A DNA stretch of 64,000 nucleotides from Poriferisodalis sp965204195 (GTDB lineage: Bacteria; Actinomycetota; Acidimicrobiia; Acidimicrobiales; Poriferisodalaceae), in the NCBI RefSeq assembly GCF_965204195.1, contig NZ_OZ241975.1:1736001-1800000 (forward strand), in the 5' to 3' direction. Of the stretch, positions 26,401 through 33,179 are shown in pieces. The translations under genes and the position numbers were made by a program. The notes beneath the pieces were generated by a model that searched no databases, was not told where the DNA came from, and saw only the letters and a list, made by a program, of their open reading frames with translations. Numbering within the stretch: the stretch's first letter is position 1; each line of letters opens with the position of its first letter.

Positions 26401-27303
26401 CTTCGCCGTGGTGCCGCCCATGTCGAAGCTGAGGGCTCGTTCGCAGTCGAGGCCGCGGGCGATCTCCGAGGCCAGCAGTGCGCCGCCTGCGGGTCCGCTC
26501 TCGATCAGTCGCACCGGGAAGCGCAGCGCCTCAGCGAGCGTCCCCAGCCCGCCGCCGGAGGTCATGAGGAACACCTCGCAGCCCAATCCCAGCGCTGCGA
26601 GCCGTGCATCGAGATCGGCCAGGTACTGCCTCACCAGCGGTGCGATGTAGGCGTTGGCGCACGCAGTGGAAAAGCGCTCGTACTCTCGGATCTCGGGGCA
26701 GACCTCGCTGGAGAGAGTGACGGTCGCCTCGGGCCAGCACTCGGCCAGTATCTCGGCGGTGCGCTCCTCGTGGCGGGCGTCGAGGTACGAGTGCAGGTAG
26801 CCGACGGCCACGCTGGTCACGCCGTCGGCTGCCAATGATGCCGCTGCGGCCCGCACCGCCTGCTCATCCAGCGGCAGCAGCACCGCGCCGTCGGCGGCGA
26901 GCCGCTCGGGTATGCCGATGCGGCGGTTGCGCGGCACCAGCGGCTCGGGCCGGCGCATGTACAGGTCGTACTGCTCGAACCGGTTCTCGTGCGCCATCTC
27001 GACCGAGTCGCGGATGCCCTGCGTGGTCAGCAGTGCCGTGCGTGCGCCCCGGCGTTCGATGAGGGCATTCGTGGCGAGGGTGGTGCCGTGGATGAACACG
27101 CCAACCTCCGCGGGCATAACGCCTGCCTCACGCAGCACACGCTCGACGCCGTCGAGCACAGCGTCGGCCGGCGCGTCAGGCGTCGTCAGCACTTTGGCGG
27201 TGTGCAGCACCGGTCCGCCGCCGCTGACGTCGTCGACCTCCAGCGCGATGTCGGTGAACGTGCCGCCGATGTCGGCCGCCAGCCGGGCGCGTGCGCCTGC
27301 CAT
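23461..27303 (-). CDS. Hydantoinase/oxoprolinase, fused A and B subunits
   Basis: 1,280-residue ATP-dependent ring-opening enzyme of the 5-oxoprolinase/N-methylhydantoinase group. The HyuA half (about 1-690) has the actin-like nucleotide fold: LAADIGGTFTDIALEV at the N-terminus, FIHGTTLATNALIERRGARTALLTT, and the phosphate-binding ALSFDMGGTTAKL near 315. The HyuB half (about 705-1270) contains GDIFLTNDPWKGTGHLFDIV, SHVVDIGG and the Gly-rich C-terminus VEFPGGGGFGDPAER. In most bacteria A and B are separate; the fused order matches eukaryotic-type 5-oxoprolinase. TACGCT-N6-ATG fixes the start, and the gene is divergent from ribH. It hydrolyses 5-oxoproline or a hydantoin. Confidence 0.92.
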   Translation of the reverse strand: MAGARARLAADIGGTFTDIALEVDDVSGGGPVLHTAKVLTTPDAPADAVLDGVERVLREAGVMPAEVGVFIHGTTLATNALIERRGARTALLTTQGIRDSVEMAHENRFEQYDLYMRRPEPLVPRNRRIGIPERLAADGAVLLPLDEQAVRAAAASLAADGVTSVAVGYLHSYLDARHEERTAEILAECWPEATVTLSSEVCPEIREYERFSTACANAYIAPLVRQYLADLDARLAALGLGCEVFLMTSGGGLGTLAEALRFPVRLIESGPAGGALLASEIARGLDCERALSFDMGGTTAKLCIVEGGHPRTSREFEVGREYRFLAGSGLPLRLPVIEMVEIGAGGGSIASLDALGRITVGPASAGSEPGPAAYGRGGTEPTVTDADAVLGRLAPERFAGGTLTFDVDAAAKAVGTALAEPSGLQTTISAIGISEVVDENMANAGRVHAADQGCDISRGTLIAFGGAAPLHAARVAAKLGIDDIVVPAGAGVGSAIGFLAAPVAHESVRTRHARVSELTVANLAGLLREMADESNAIVHAAAPGAETATHVRALMRYRGQGHEITVDVDAAALLADDIDSPSDAEVRNQLRTSFTKAYQQLYTRHIGNLEIEILSWLLEVRTPQAPAVSLHPTVADEPVVSDATALVTDTTTGRAVPHAVFERDTLTEGAWLAGPALITEDQTTTLLPAGAVATVTAGGHLRLTGVSAPHTAADATADLDAVRLGVQWNRLISVTEEQARALVRAAFSTSTREAGDLSAGIFDPQGRMLAQSVTGTPGHVNSMAYSVLHFLDRYPASEMRPGDIFLTNDPWKGTGHLFDIVVVTPAFLRGELVALFACTSHVVDIGGAGFTTDSKEVYHEGLYLPILKFATDGVFDPNVVAIIEANVRDPVQVIGDIHSLAACNETGAARLISMMDEYAIADLDELAEHIITSSHRAMLDAIGELPSGTWNSTMRVDGMEHPIDIVCSLTAGPDGIDVDFDDTGPQSSWGINVPMAYTDAYTSFGVRCIIGPDIPNNTGSLDAVRVRAPEGCILNAPHPAAVNVRHVMGQLLPDAVFGCLSQIVPERVPAEGTSSLWNLLGTGMWEPDTGVGATNRSRTTVGQSGDESDRRKLERYILMSFHSGGAGARPQADGLSATAFPSGVRNMPVEVNEIGSPLVFWRKEFRTDSGGQGKYRGGLGQVIELENRQARDFSISATYERTVYPARGRHGGGPGALGRLSLDDGTEVRSKGRSVISGDRRLIVEFPGGGGFGDPAERSPEAVARDRQLEFTSAGDAPVR

Positions 27304-27309
27304 CGGCCC

Positions 27310-27315
27310 AGCGTA
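27310..27315 (-). promoter_or_regulatory. -10 box TACGCT before the oxoprolinase gene
   Basis: TACGCT with spacer GGGCCG and ATG at 27303; divergent with the ribH box 29 bp away. Confidence 0.55.
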
Positions 27316-27343
27316 GGCGCGTCGTCGCGGAAGGCTGCGGGGC

Positions 27344-27349
27344 TACCGT
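27344..27349 (+). promoter_or_regulatory. -10 box TACCGT before ribH
   Basis: TACCGT, spacer GCAGGC, GTG at 27356. A leaderless GTG start; the two divergent promoters share a 53-bp intergenic region. Confidence 0.5.
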
Positions 27350-27355
27350 GCAGGC

Positions 27356-27841
27356 GTGGCGAGTGGCGACCAGCGTGGCGGCAGGCCGCCGGCGGGAGCC
27401 GGTGCGGGGCTGCGCGTCGGCATCGTGCGGGCGACCTGGAACGCCGAGATCGTGGACCGGTTGGCAGCCGGTGCCCGGCGAGGCCTCGATGAGCTCGGCG
27501 TCGCTGAGACAACCGAGGTGACGGTGCCCGGTTGTTTCGAGATCCCTTTCGCGACACAGGTGCTCGCTCGCAGCGGGCAGGTCGATGCGGTCGTCGTCAT
27601 CGGGGCCGTGATCCGTGGGGAGACAACCCACTACGAGCTGGTCAGCGAGGGCGCCGCGCAAGGCGTGATGGCCGTTCAGCTGGAGACGGGCATTCCGGTC
27701 GGCTTTGGCCTGGTCACGGTGGAGAACACCGAACAGGCCGTAGCCCGCAGCGAGGGCGCCGGAGGCCACAACGTCGGTGAGGACGCGGCCTGTGTGGCGG
27801 TGTCGATGGCCCTGCTGGCCCGCGACTTCCCTGCTGGCTAA
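27356..27841 (+). CDS. ribH: 6,7-dimethyl-8-ribityllumazine synthase
   Basis: 161-residue riboflavin-pathway enzyme that condenses 5-amino-6-ribitylaminouracil with 3,4-dihydroxybutanone phosphate, normally as a 60-mer or pentamer. Signature stretches: VGIVRATWNAEIVDRL (about 22-37), VPGCFEIPFATQVL (about 57-70), VVVIGAVIRGETTHYELVSE (about 79-98) with the catalytic His region, and PVGFGLVTVENTEQA (about 114-128). The first 20 residues are a Gly/Arg-rich extension beyond the usual start. It stands alone, without ribA/ribE neighbours. Its TAA overlaps the TAG of the convergent quinone oxidoreductase within CTAA. Confidence 0.95.
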   Translation: MASGDQRGGRPPAGAGAGLRVGIVRATWNAEIVDRLAAGARRGLDELGVAETTEVTVPGCFEIPFATQVLARSGQVDAVVVIGAVIRGETTHYELVSEGAAQGVMAVQLETGIPVGFGLVTVENTEQAVARSEGAGGHNVGEDAACVAVSMALLARDFPAG

Positions 27842-28827
27842 GCGGGGTCGGGCCGCATCCGCACGAGCACTTTGCCGACGGCTTCGCGTTCGTCGAGCAG
27901 CCGGTAGGCCTCGGCGCTCTGCTCGAAGGGCAGCACCTGCCCGATGGGCGGCTTCACGGCACCCGATTCGATCATGCCGAGCAGGCGTTCGTGAATGCGG
28001 GCGGGGATCGTCGGGTCAGCAGCCACGGCTTCGCCCCAGGCGGCACCGACGAGGCTCACGTTGCGCAGCAGCAGCCGGTTCACCTTCACGGTCGGGATCT
28101 CGCCCGCCGCGAACCCCACCACGACGAGCCGCCCGAATCGTGCCAGCGCCCGGATCCCGTCGAGGAAGCGATCCCCGCCCACCGGGTCGTAGGTCATGTC
28201 GACGCCTCGGCCGCCGGTGAGCTCGCGCACTTCGTCCTTCCAGGTGTCACTGATGAGCACGATGTGATCGGCGCCGGCCGCCCGGGCGATCTCGCCCTTT
28301 GCCTCGGTGGAGACCAAGCCGATCACCGGCCCGGCGCCGACCCCCTTGGCCACTTGGATGCCTGAGGTGCCCACGCCGCCCGATGCGCCCAGCACCAGCA
28401 CCGACTCGCCCTCGCGCAGGCCCGCCCGGTCGATCATGCAGAACACGGCCGTCTGGTAGTTCATGACCAGCGCGGCACCTTCTTCGAAGGAGAGTTCCTC
28501 GGGCAGCGTGAACAGGTCGCGGGGTTTGGCTGCCACCACTTCGCTCAGGCAGCCGTTCGACCACACGCACACGCGGTCGCCGGGTGAGTAGCCCGAATCG
28601 GCGGCTGCCGAGCGCACCACGCCTGCGGCCTCGATCCCCGGTCGGAAGGGCGGGTCGGGGCGGTACTGGTAGAGACCTTGGCTCTGGAGCAGGTCGGGGA
28701 ACGACACGCCGCCGCAGACGATGTCGACGATCACCGATGCGCCGTCTGCATCGGCCACCGGTTCGGGAGCGTCCACGACGGCGACGCCGGCCGGGCCTGT
28801 GAGGGACTGCACTTCCAATGCACGCAT
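27838..28827 (-). CDS. NADPH:quinone oxidoreductase family (zinc-independent MDR)
   Basis: 329-residue medium-chain dehydrogenase/reductase. The GroES-like N-terminal domain contains DIVCGGVSFPDLLQSQGLYQ and the FRPGIEAAGVV loop. The Rossmann motif is LVLGASGGVGTSGIQVAKG (about 144-162), and VDMTYDPVGGDRF and VVGFAAGEIPTVKVNRLLLRN are typical of quinone oxidoreductase-like enzymes. No structural zinc Cys cluster is visible. The enzyme probably reduces quinones or alpha,beta-unsaturated carbonyls with NADPH. Its stop overlaps that of ribH. The following amidohydrolase is divergent, with 173 bp between starts. Confidence 0.88.
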   Translation of the reverse strand: MRALEVQSLTGPAGVAVVDAPEPVADADGASVIVDIVCGGVSFPDLLQSQGLYQYRPDPPFRPGIEAAGVVRSAAADSGYSPGDRVCVWSNGCLSEVVAAKPRDLFTLPEELSFEEGAALVMNYQTAVFCMIDRAGLREGESVLVLGASGGVGTSGIQVAKGVGAGPVIGLVSTEAKGEIARAAGADHIVLISDTWKDEVRELTGGRGVDMTYDPVGGDRFLDGIRALARFGRLVVVGFAAGEIPTVKVNRLLLRNVSLVGAAWGEAVAADPTIPARIHERLLGMIESGAVKPPIGQVLPFEQSAEAYRLLDEREAVGKVLVRMRPDPA

Positions 28828-29000
28828 GGCGACACTGTTTCACAAGAGGCGCAGACGGGCACAGCGAACGCGAGAGCACCTGTGCAGTGGCGTCGTGCCT
28901 TGGGAGTGCAAGTGAGGCCGCTGGTACTGTTGGCCGCGCGGTCCGTCTGCACCGGGGGCCACCGGGCATGCGGACGCTCAAGCAGAAGCAGGGGAGAACC

Positions 29001-30143
29001 ATGCGGTACTACTCGTGTGACTCGCACGTGGTCGAGGCAGCCGAGATCTATGCGGGACTGACGGACAGGTTCGGCGATCGGGCACCGTTCATCAGCAAGG
29101 ACTACAACGACAAGCCGGGCACCTGGCTCGTGCTCCCCGGCGGCATCCGCCCGGTGCCGGTCGGCCGGCTGGGCATCGCCGGCGCCAGCCTGTCCGACCC
29201 GGCCACCCACGCTCGCATCGAGCAGGGATACGACGGCTTCAACCCCGGCGTGATGGATCCGACCGCCCGGCTCGACGAGCAGGCCCAGGACGGCATTGTC
29301 GGCGAGGTTATGTACCCGAGCCTGTCGATGTTCACGTTCGCTATTCCCGACGACGAGGTGCGCGACGCCGCTTTCCGCAATCACAACGACTGGGTGCTCG
29401 ACTACTGCTCGGTGGATCGCAACCGGCTCATCGGCGTCGGCTGCCTGCCGCTGCCCGACGTGGAGCGGGCCATCGCCGAAATCGACCGCTCAGCGCAGCT
29501 CGGCGTGCGCGGATTCGCCATCCCGGCCCACGTCGACCCAGCCAAGCCGTACTGCCATACCGACTTCGACCCGTTCTGGGCCCGCGCCCAGGAATTCGGC
29601 GTGCCGCTCACCATGCACATCTTCACCGGGTCCAGCCTCGAGGGCGGCATGCCCGAGCATTGGGGCACGCCGGGTGGCCACCTGAAGGGCTACACGCTGG
29701 CCCACACCACCATCGCCAACACGATCATCGACCTCATCTGCGGCGGGGTCGTGGAGCGTTTCCCGGACCTGCGCTTCGTCTGCGCCGAGTACGAGACCGG
29801 CTGGGTCGGCCACTTCAAGCAGCGCCTCGACCACGCGGCGTACCGCACGCCGTGGGAGGTGTCCGACGAGCTCACCATGAAGCCGTCGGAGTACTTCGAC
29901 CGGAACTTCTGGGTCACCTTCGAGGATGACGTGGAGGGCGTAGCGACACGGCACTCAATCGGTGTCAGCAACCTGCTGTGGGGCAATGACTACCCGCACC
30001 ACGATTCGATCTGGCCGAACTCGCGACCGATCCTGGATGAGATTCTCTCGGGCGTTCCTGATGACGAGAAGGAACAGATGGTCTGGAGCAACGTCCTCGA
30101 GCTCTACAACCTCGATCCCGATTCGCTCCCAGCAGCCGCTTAG
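29001..30143 (+). CDS. Amidohydrolase family protein (amidohydrolase_2)
   Basis: 380-residue TIM-barrel metal hydrolase or decarboxylase. The N-terminal metal motif is CDSHVVEAAE (DxH, residues about 5-14); later metal or catalytic residues lie in LTMHIFTGSS (His, about 198), LAHTTIANTI and LLWGNDYPHHDSIWP (Asp, about 330). These proteins usually act on aromatic or cyclic carboxylic acids, including decarboxylation and ring cleavage. A strong ribosome-binding site GGGGAGAA lies 4 nt before the ATG. The gene ends in GCC GCT TAG GCGGC, which is the first copy of a repeated palindrome shared with the next, convergent gene. Confidence 0.87.
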   Translation: MRYYSCDSHVVEAAEIYAGLTDRFGDRAPFISKDYNDKPGTWLVLPGGIRPVPVGRLGIAGASLSDPATHARIEQGYDGFNPGVMDPTARLDEQAQDGIVGEVMYPSLSMFTFAIPDDEVRDAAFRNHNDWVLDYCSVDRNRLIGVGCLPLPDVERAIAEIDRSAQLGVRGFAIPAHVDPAKPYCHTDFDPFWARAQEFGVPLTMHIFTGSSLEGGMPEHWGTPGGHLKGYTLAHTTIANTIIDLICGGVVERFPDLRFVCAEYETGWVGHFKQRLDHAAYRTPWEVSDELTMKPSEYFDRNFWVTFEDDVEGVATRHSIGVSNLLWGNDYPHHDSIWPNSRPILDEILSGVPDDEKEQMVWSNVLELYNLDPDSLPAAA

Positions 30144-30227
30144 GCGGCGCGGCTCGCGGCTACGCCGCGCAGTGCTTGTTGCTCGCCGCTTAGGCGGCCT
30201 GGGCTTGTTGCTCGCCGCTTAGGCGGC
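30135..30227. repeat. Triple palindromic repeat carrying stop codons of two convergent genes
   Basis: GCCGCTTAGGCGGC occurs at 30135-30148, 30185-30198 and 30214-30227. The last two lie within a 25-bp perfect direct repeat (30174-30198 and 30203-30227, starting GCTTGTTGCTCGCC), period 29. The first copy contains the TAG of the amidohydrolase; the third contains, on the other strand, the TAA of the alpha/beta hydrolase. Each copy can form a 5-bp hairpin with TTAG as loop. It probably serves as a bidirectional terminator. Confidence 0.8.
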
Positions 30228-31070
30228 GACGAGAGGTCCCAGGTGGGCGCGGATGGATTTGGCTACGCGCTCGCCGTTCTCCATGGGGCCGAAATGGCTC
30301 AGCTCGGCGAAAGCCTCGAGCCGGCCGTTGCCGAGCGACTCGGCGATGGGCTGCGCGACCTGGGGCGGGATGGTGTTCCACATGGCGGGGGAGTCGCCGC
30401 GGGCGACAACCGTGGGGCACATCACCGCGTTGAAGGCGCTGTAGTCGACCGGCTCGCCCGACTCGTAGATGCGCGCCTCGGTATCGCCCGAGCACGACAG
30501 CCGCACAGCGTCGTCGCCTGATGGGTAGGTGCCGATCTCGACATAGGCCCGCACTGCCTCGGGCTCGCAGCCAGAAAACGGCGGCTTGGAGACGAAGCGG
30601 TCGTACGCCTCGTCGATCGTGGCGAAGCGGATCCGTCGACGCCGCGACGCCACCACGAGCTCGTGGTCGGAATCGGGCATCGGGAAGCCGTCGGGCACCA
30701 GCACCGGCTCGTACAGGTACAAGCCCCGGTAGCTGCCCGGATGCTGCAGCTCGGCGAGCAGCAGGCTGGCGGCCCCCAGCGAGTGGCCGGCGGCCAGCAT
30801 GGGCTCGCCGCCAAGGGCGTTCACTGCGGTCAGTACCTCTTCCACGAAGCGCGCCCGCTCCACCGACATGTCGTCGTGCTGCGGACGCGAGGCACCGTGC
30901 CCCCGGAAGTCCAGTCCCCAGCAGCGGAACGTGTCCTGCAGGTGAGGCACCACGGTGGCCCACATGCCGGCGTTGAGGCCGTTGCCATGCGTCAGGAGCA
31001 GGGGCGTTCCGCGCCCGCCGAGATCATGGAGCACTGCGTGTTCACCGTCAGAGGTGGTCAAGCGCATCAT
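30219..31070 (-). CDS. Alpha/beta hydrolase
   Basis: 283-residue serine hydrolase fold. Oxyanion residues in LLLTHGNGLNAGMW (about 23-36), LDFRGHGASRPQHDD, nucleophile elbow AAGHSLGAASLLLAE (Ser about 103), and catalytic His in FAELSHFGPMENGERV near residue 260. The closest neighbour in sequence style is the hydrolase at 43590 (both have KPPFSG/RPPFSG after a conserved Phe and an ExSHFGPM/GLGHFGPF ending), so the window holds two paralogues. ATG at 31070 (second ATG at 31067), with TATCGT 9 nt upstream. It is divergent from the Cys-type hydrolase at 31101. Substrate unknown; ester or lactone hydrolysis is likely. Confidence 0.85.
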   Translation of the reverse strand: MMRLTTSDGEHAVLHDLGGRGTPLLLTHGNGLNAGMWATVVPHLQDTFRCWGLDFRGHGASRPQHDDMSVERARFVEEVLTAVNALGGEPMLAAGHSLGAASLLLAELQHPGSYRGLYLYEPVLVPDGFPMPDSDHELVVASRRRRIRFATIDEAYDRFVSKPPFSGCEPEAVRAYVEIGTYPSGDDAVRLSCSGDTEARIYESGEPVDYSAFNAVMCPTVVARGDSPAMWNTIPPQVAQPIAESLGNGRLEAFAELSHFGPMENGERVAKSIRAHLGPLVAA

Positions 31071-31100
31071 CGCCGCCGCACGATAGTGCAGACTCTCGCC

Positions 31101-31823
31101 ATGGCGAATTTCACACGTGGCTCCGTGGACATCCATTACGACGACTACGGCTCGGGCTTTCCCCTGCTGCTGATCGCTCCGGGCGGCATGCGCTCGGCGG
31201 CGTCGTTCTGGGAGCAGACCCCCTGGAACCCGATCACTCAGCTGTCCGACCGGTACCGGGTGATAGCGATGGACCAGCGCAACGCGGGCCGTTCGACAGC
31301 GCCGGTCTCGGCCGACGACGGTTGGGCCACCTACACGGCCGACCAGCTTGCGCTCATGGATCATCTCGGCTGCGAGCAGTTTCACCTGGCGGGCATGTGC
31401 ATCGGCGGCCCCTACATCATGGGGCTGATCCAGGCGGCGCCCGAGCGGGTCGCGAGCGCCACGCTGTTCCAGACCATCGGGCTCGACGAGAACCGTCACG
31501 CCTTCTACGACATGTTCGACGACTGGGCACAGGTGATCCGCGATGACCATCCTGAGGCCGACGACGCGGCCTGGGACCAGTTCCGCTCGAACATGTACGA
31601 CGGTGACAATTTCCTGTTCAACGTGGACCGCGATTTTGTTGCAACCGTCCAGACGCCGCTGCTGGTGCTGCTCGGCAGCGACCTGTATCACCCCGAATCG
31701 TCGTCGCGGATCGTCCATGAGGCTGCACCCAACTCCACGTTGATCGAGGACTGGATGGACGGCAGCGGGCGGACCGAGGCGATGGACCAATTCGCCGCAT
31801 TCCTCGCCGCACACACCCCCTGA
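31101..31823 (+). CDS. Alpha/beta hydrolase-fold protein with Cys at the nucleophile position
   Basis: 240 residues. The fold is clear (LLLIAPGGMRSAASFW oxyanion region, VIAMDQRNAGRST, a late acid in LLGSDLYHPES), but the nucleophile elbow is LAGMCIGGPYIMGL: the usual GxSxG is GMCIG, with Cys for Ser (about residue 99). The expected catalytic His near the C-terminus is also absent: the position reads EDWMDGSGRTEAM. So it is either a Cys-nucleophile enzyme of dienelactone hydrolase style with a different third residue, or a non-hydrolytic member. It is divergent from the serine hydrolase at 30219-31070 and only 30 bp separates their starts. Confidence 0.82.
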   Translation: MANFTRGSVDIHYDDYGSGFPLLLIAPGGMRSAASFWEQTPWNPITQLSDRYRVIAMDQRNAGRSTAPVSADDGWATYTADQLALMDHLGCEQFHLAGMCIGGPYIMGLIQAAPERVASATLFQTIGLDENRHAFYDMFDDWAQVIRDDHPEADDAAWDQFRSNMYDGDNFLFNVDRDFVATVQTPLLVLLGSDLYHPESSSRIVHEAAPNSTLIEDWMDGSGRTEAMDQFAAFLAAHTP

Positions 31824-31901
31824 GCCGGGCCCCGCGGGGAGTCGGTGAAACCGGCATTGTAGGCTCGCCAGTGGTGGCTCTGAGGCCGGAAAGGGAATGA
31901 C

Positions 31902-32156
31902 GTGGGTCGTCGAAAGCAATCTCGAATCAGTCGTTTCCGGTCTGAAATCGGCTCGTTCTTGTCGGGCATATCTCGCAAAAGCTCACGGCGCCAACCACAT
32001 CCTTTCGAGAAGGCCGCCCGGACGATCAAAGAATCCTCACACGTCGCTCGGGGGACAGGAACGGGTCCTGCCCATCGCACGAGCCCGGTCGACAAGGGCA
32101 TCGAGCAGGTCGCTGCTGAGGGTTACAAGCTCGACGAGGGTTCGCACCGCGGCTGA
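31902..32156 (+). CDS. Possible small basic protein
   Basis: 84 codons from a GTG preceded by AAAGGGA about 6 nt upstream and by a TAGGCT box at 31860-31865. The product is very basic in its first half (GRRKQSRISRFRSEIG, SRKSSRRQPHP) and ends TSPVDKGIEQVAAEGYKLDE. No family recognised. An overlapping frame starting with ATG at 31897 is less natural. Apart from this candidate, the 428 bases between 31823 and 32252 hold no gene I can support. Treat as unproven. Confidence 0.3.
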   Translation: MGRRKQSRISRFRSEIGSFLSGISRKSSRRQPHPFEKAARTIKESSHVARGTGTGPAHRTSPVDKGIEQVAAEGYKLDEGSHRG

Positions 32157-32238
32157 GCCGGAGGGCGCGGCTCGAGACATCTGCAAACGGAGCTGCCGTC
32201 GGGCCGCGTCGAGATCTGTCGGCGAAGGCGGCGAACGC

Positions 32239-32244
32239 TACGTT
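32239..32244 (+). promoter_or_regulatory. -10 box TACGTT, 7 nt before an ATG
   Basis: TACGTT, spacer GCCGCCT, ATG at 32252. It favours this ATG over the in-frame TTG at 32243. Confidence 0.45.
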
Positions 32245-32251
32245 GCCGCCT

Positions 32252-33079
32252 ATGGCGAACAGCAGCGATTCGTACGTACCCGGGCCGGCTAGTGCGCGGC
32301 TGGACGGCAAGGTGGCAGTGGTCACCGGGGCAAGCCGGGGCATCGGCGAAGCCAGCGCGCGAGCACTGGACGGCGCGGGTGCCCGGGTGGTGCTGACCGG
32401 TCGCACCACGGCAGATCTGGAACGCATCGCGGATGAGCTGCTGCACGATCCGGTGGTTCTGACTGCCGATCTCGCTCCAGCCGGAGCGGGCACCGACTTG
32501 GCTCGGCGAATTCTCAACGAGGTCGACGGCGTCGACGTGCTGGTCAACAACGCGGGCATTCCGATGCGGCGCACACCGGCTCAGCTCACCGAGGCCGACT
32601 TTGACCTGGTCTTCTCGATCAACGTGCGCTCGTTGGCGATGCTGAGCATCGGGCTCGCACCGTCGATGATCGCCCGCGGCGGCGGCTCGGTGATCAACAT
32701 CAGCTCTGTGGCCAGTGTGCACGGACCGCTCGGCCGCGTCGCCTATTCCGGTACGAAGGGTGCCGTAGACGCCATGACTCGAGCACTTGCAGCGGACTGG
32801 GGCCCCGACGGCATCCGGGTGAACTCGATCGCGCCCGGTCTGATAGCGACCGCCATCTGGGAGGAAGCACGCAACAACGTGCCAGGCCTCATCGACGATC
32901 TCGCCGGGCAGATTGCGCTCAAGCGCTGGGGCTTCGGCGATGACATCGCCGACGTGGTGCTGTTCTTCGCATCGGATGCCTCCCGCTATGTCACTGGCGA
33001 GACGCTGGTGGTGGACGGCGGGTTGGCCCGTGTCACGGCCTCGAACGCTCCGCCGGCCCTCCCAGAACTCGAGGACTGA
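32252..33079 (+). CDS. SDR family NAD(P)-dependent oxidoreductase
   Basis: 275-residue classical short-chain dehydrogenase/reductase. The cofactor motif is VAVVTGASRGIGEASARAL (TGxxxGxG, about 22-40), then NNAG in DVLVNNAGIPMRR, the catalytic Ser in SVINISSVAS (about 155) and YSGTKGAVDAM with the YxxxK pair. The C-terminal GETLVVDGGLARV is typical. The Arg in VLTGRTTADL after the second strand suggests NADP preference. It stands alone, followed by a strong hairpin before the convergent betaine-transporter genes. It oxidises a secondary alcohol or reduces a ketone; substrate unknown. Confidence 0.92.
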   Translation: MANSSDSYVPGPASARLDGKVAVVTGASRGIGEASARALDGAGARVVLTGRTTADLERIADELLHDPVVLTADLAPAGAGTDLARRILNEVDGVDVLVNNAGIPMRRTPAQLTEADFDLVFSINVRSLAMLSIGLAPSMIARGGGSVINISSVASVHGPLGRVAYSGTKGAVDAMTRALAADWGPDGIRVNSIAPGLIATAIWEEARNNVPGLIDDLAGQIALKRWGFGDDIADVVLFFASDASRYVTGETLVVDGGLARVTASNAPPALPELED

Positions 33080-33098
33080 GCAGCGCCCTAGCGCGCGA

Positions 33099-33126
33099 AG
33101 GGCGCCGGACCGCAGTCCGGCGCCCT
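33099..33126. terminator. Bidirectional terminator hairpin
   Basis: AGGGCGCCGGAC-CGCA-GTCCGGCGCCCT: perfect 12-bp stem and 4-nt loop, 20 nt after the SDR stop and 54 nt from the proX stop. No T-run, as is common in high-GC genomes. Confidence 0.8.
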
Positions 33127-33140
33127 CCGTTGTGCGCCTG

Positions 33141-33167
33141 AGCCGTCAGCCCTGCTGGGCTGCGGCT
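33141..33167. terminator. Second hairpin before proX stop
   Basis: AGCCG-T-CAGCCC-TGCT-GGGCTG-CGGCT: an 11-bp stem with one bulged base. It serves the proVWX side of the convergent gap. Confidence 0.6.
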
Positions 33168-33179
33168 GCGTTCAGAGGT

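Noticed and set aside
30174..30227. Direct repeats considered as a CRISPR array
   Set aside because: The 25-bp repeats are separated by only 4 bp and there are no spacers or cas genes.
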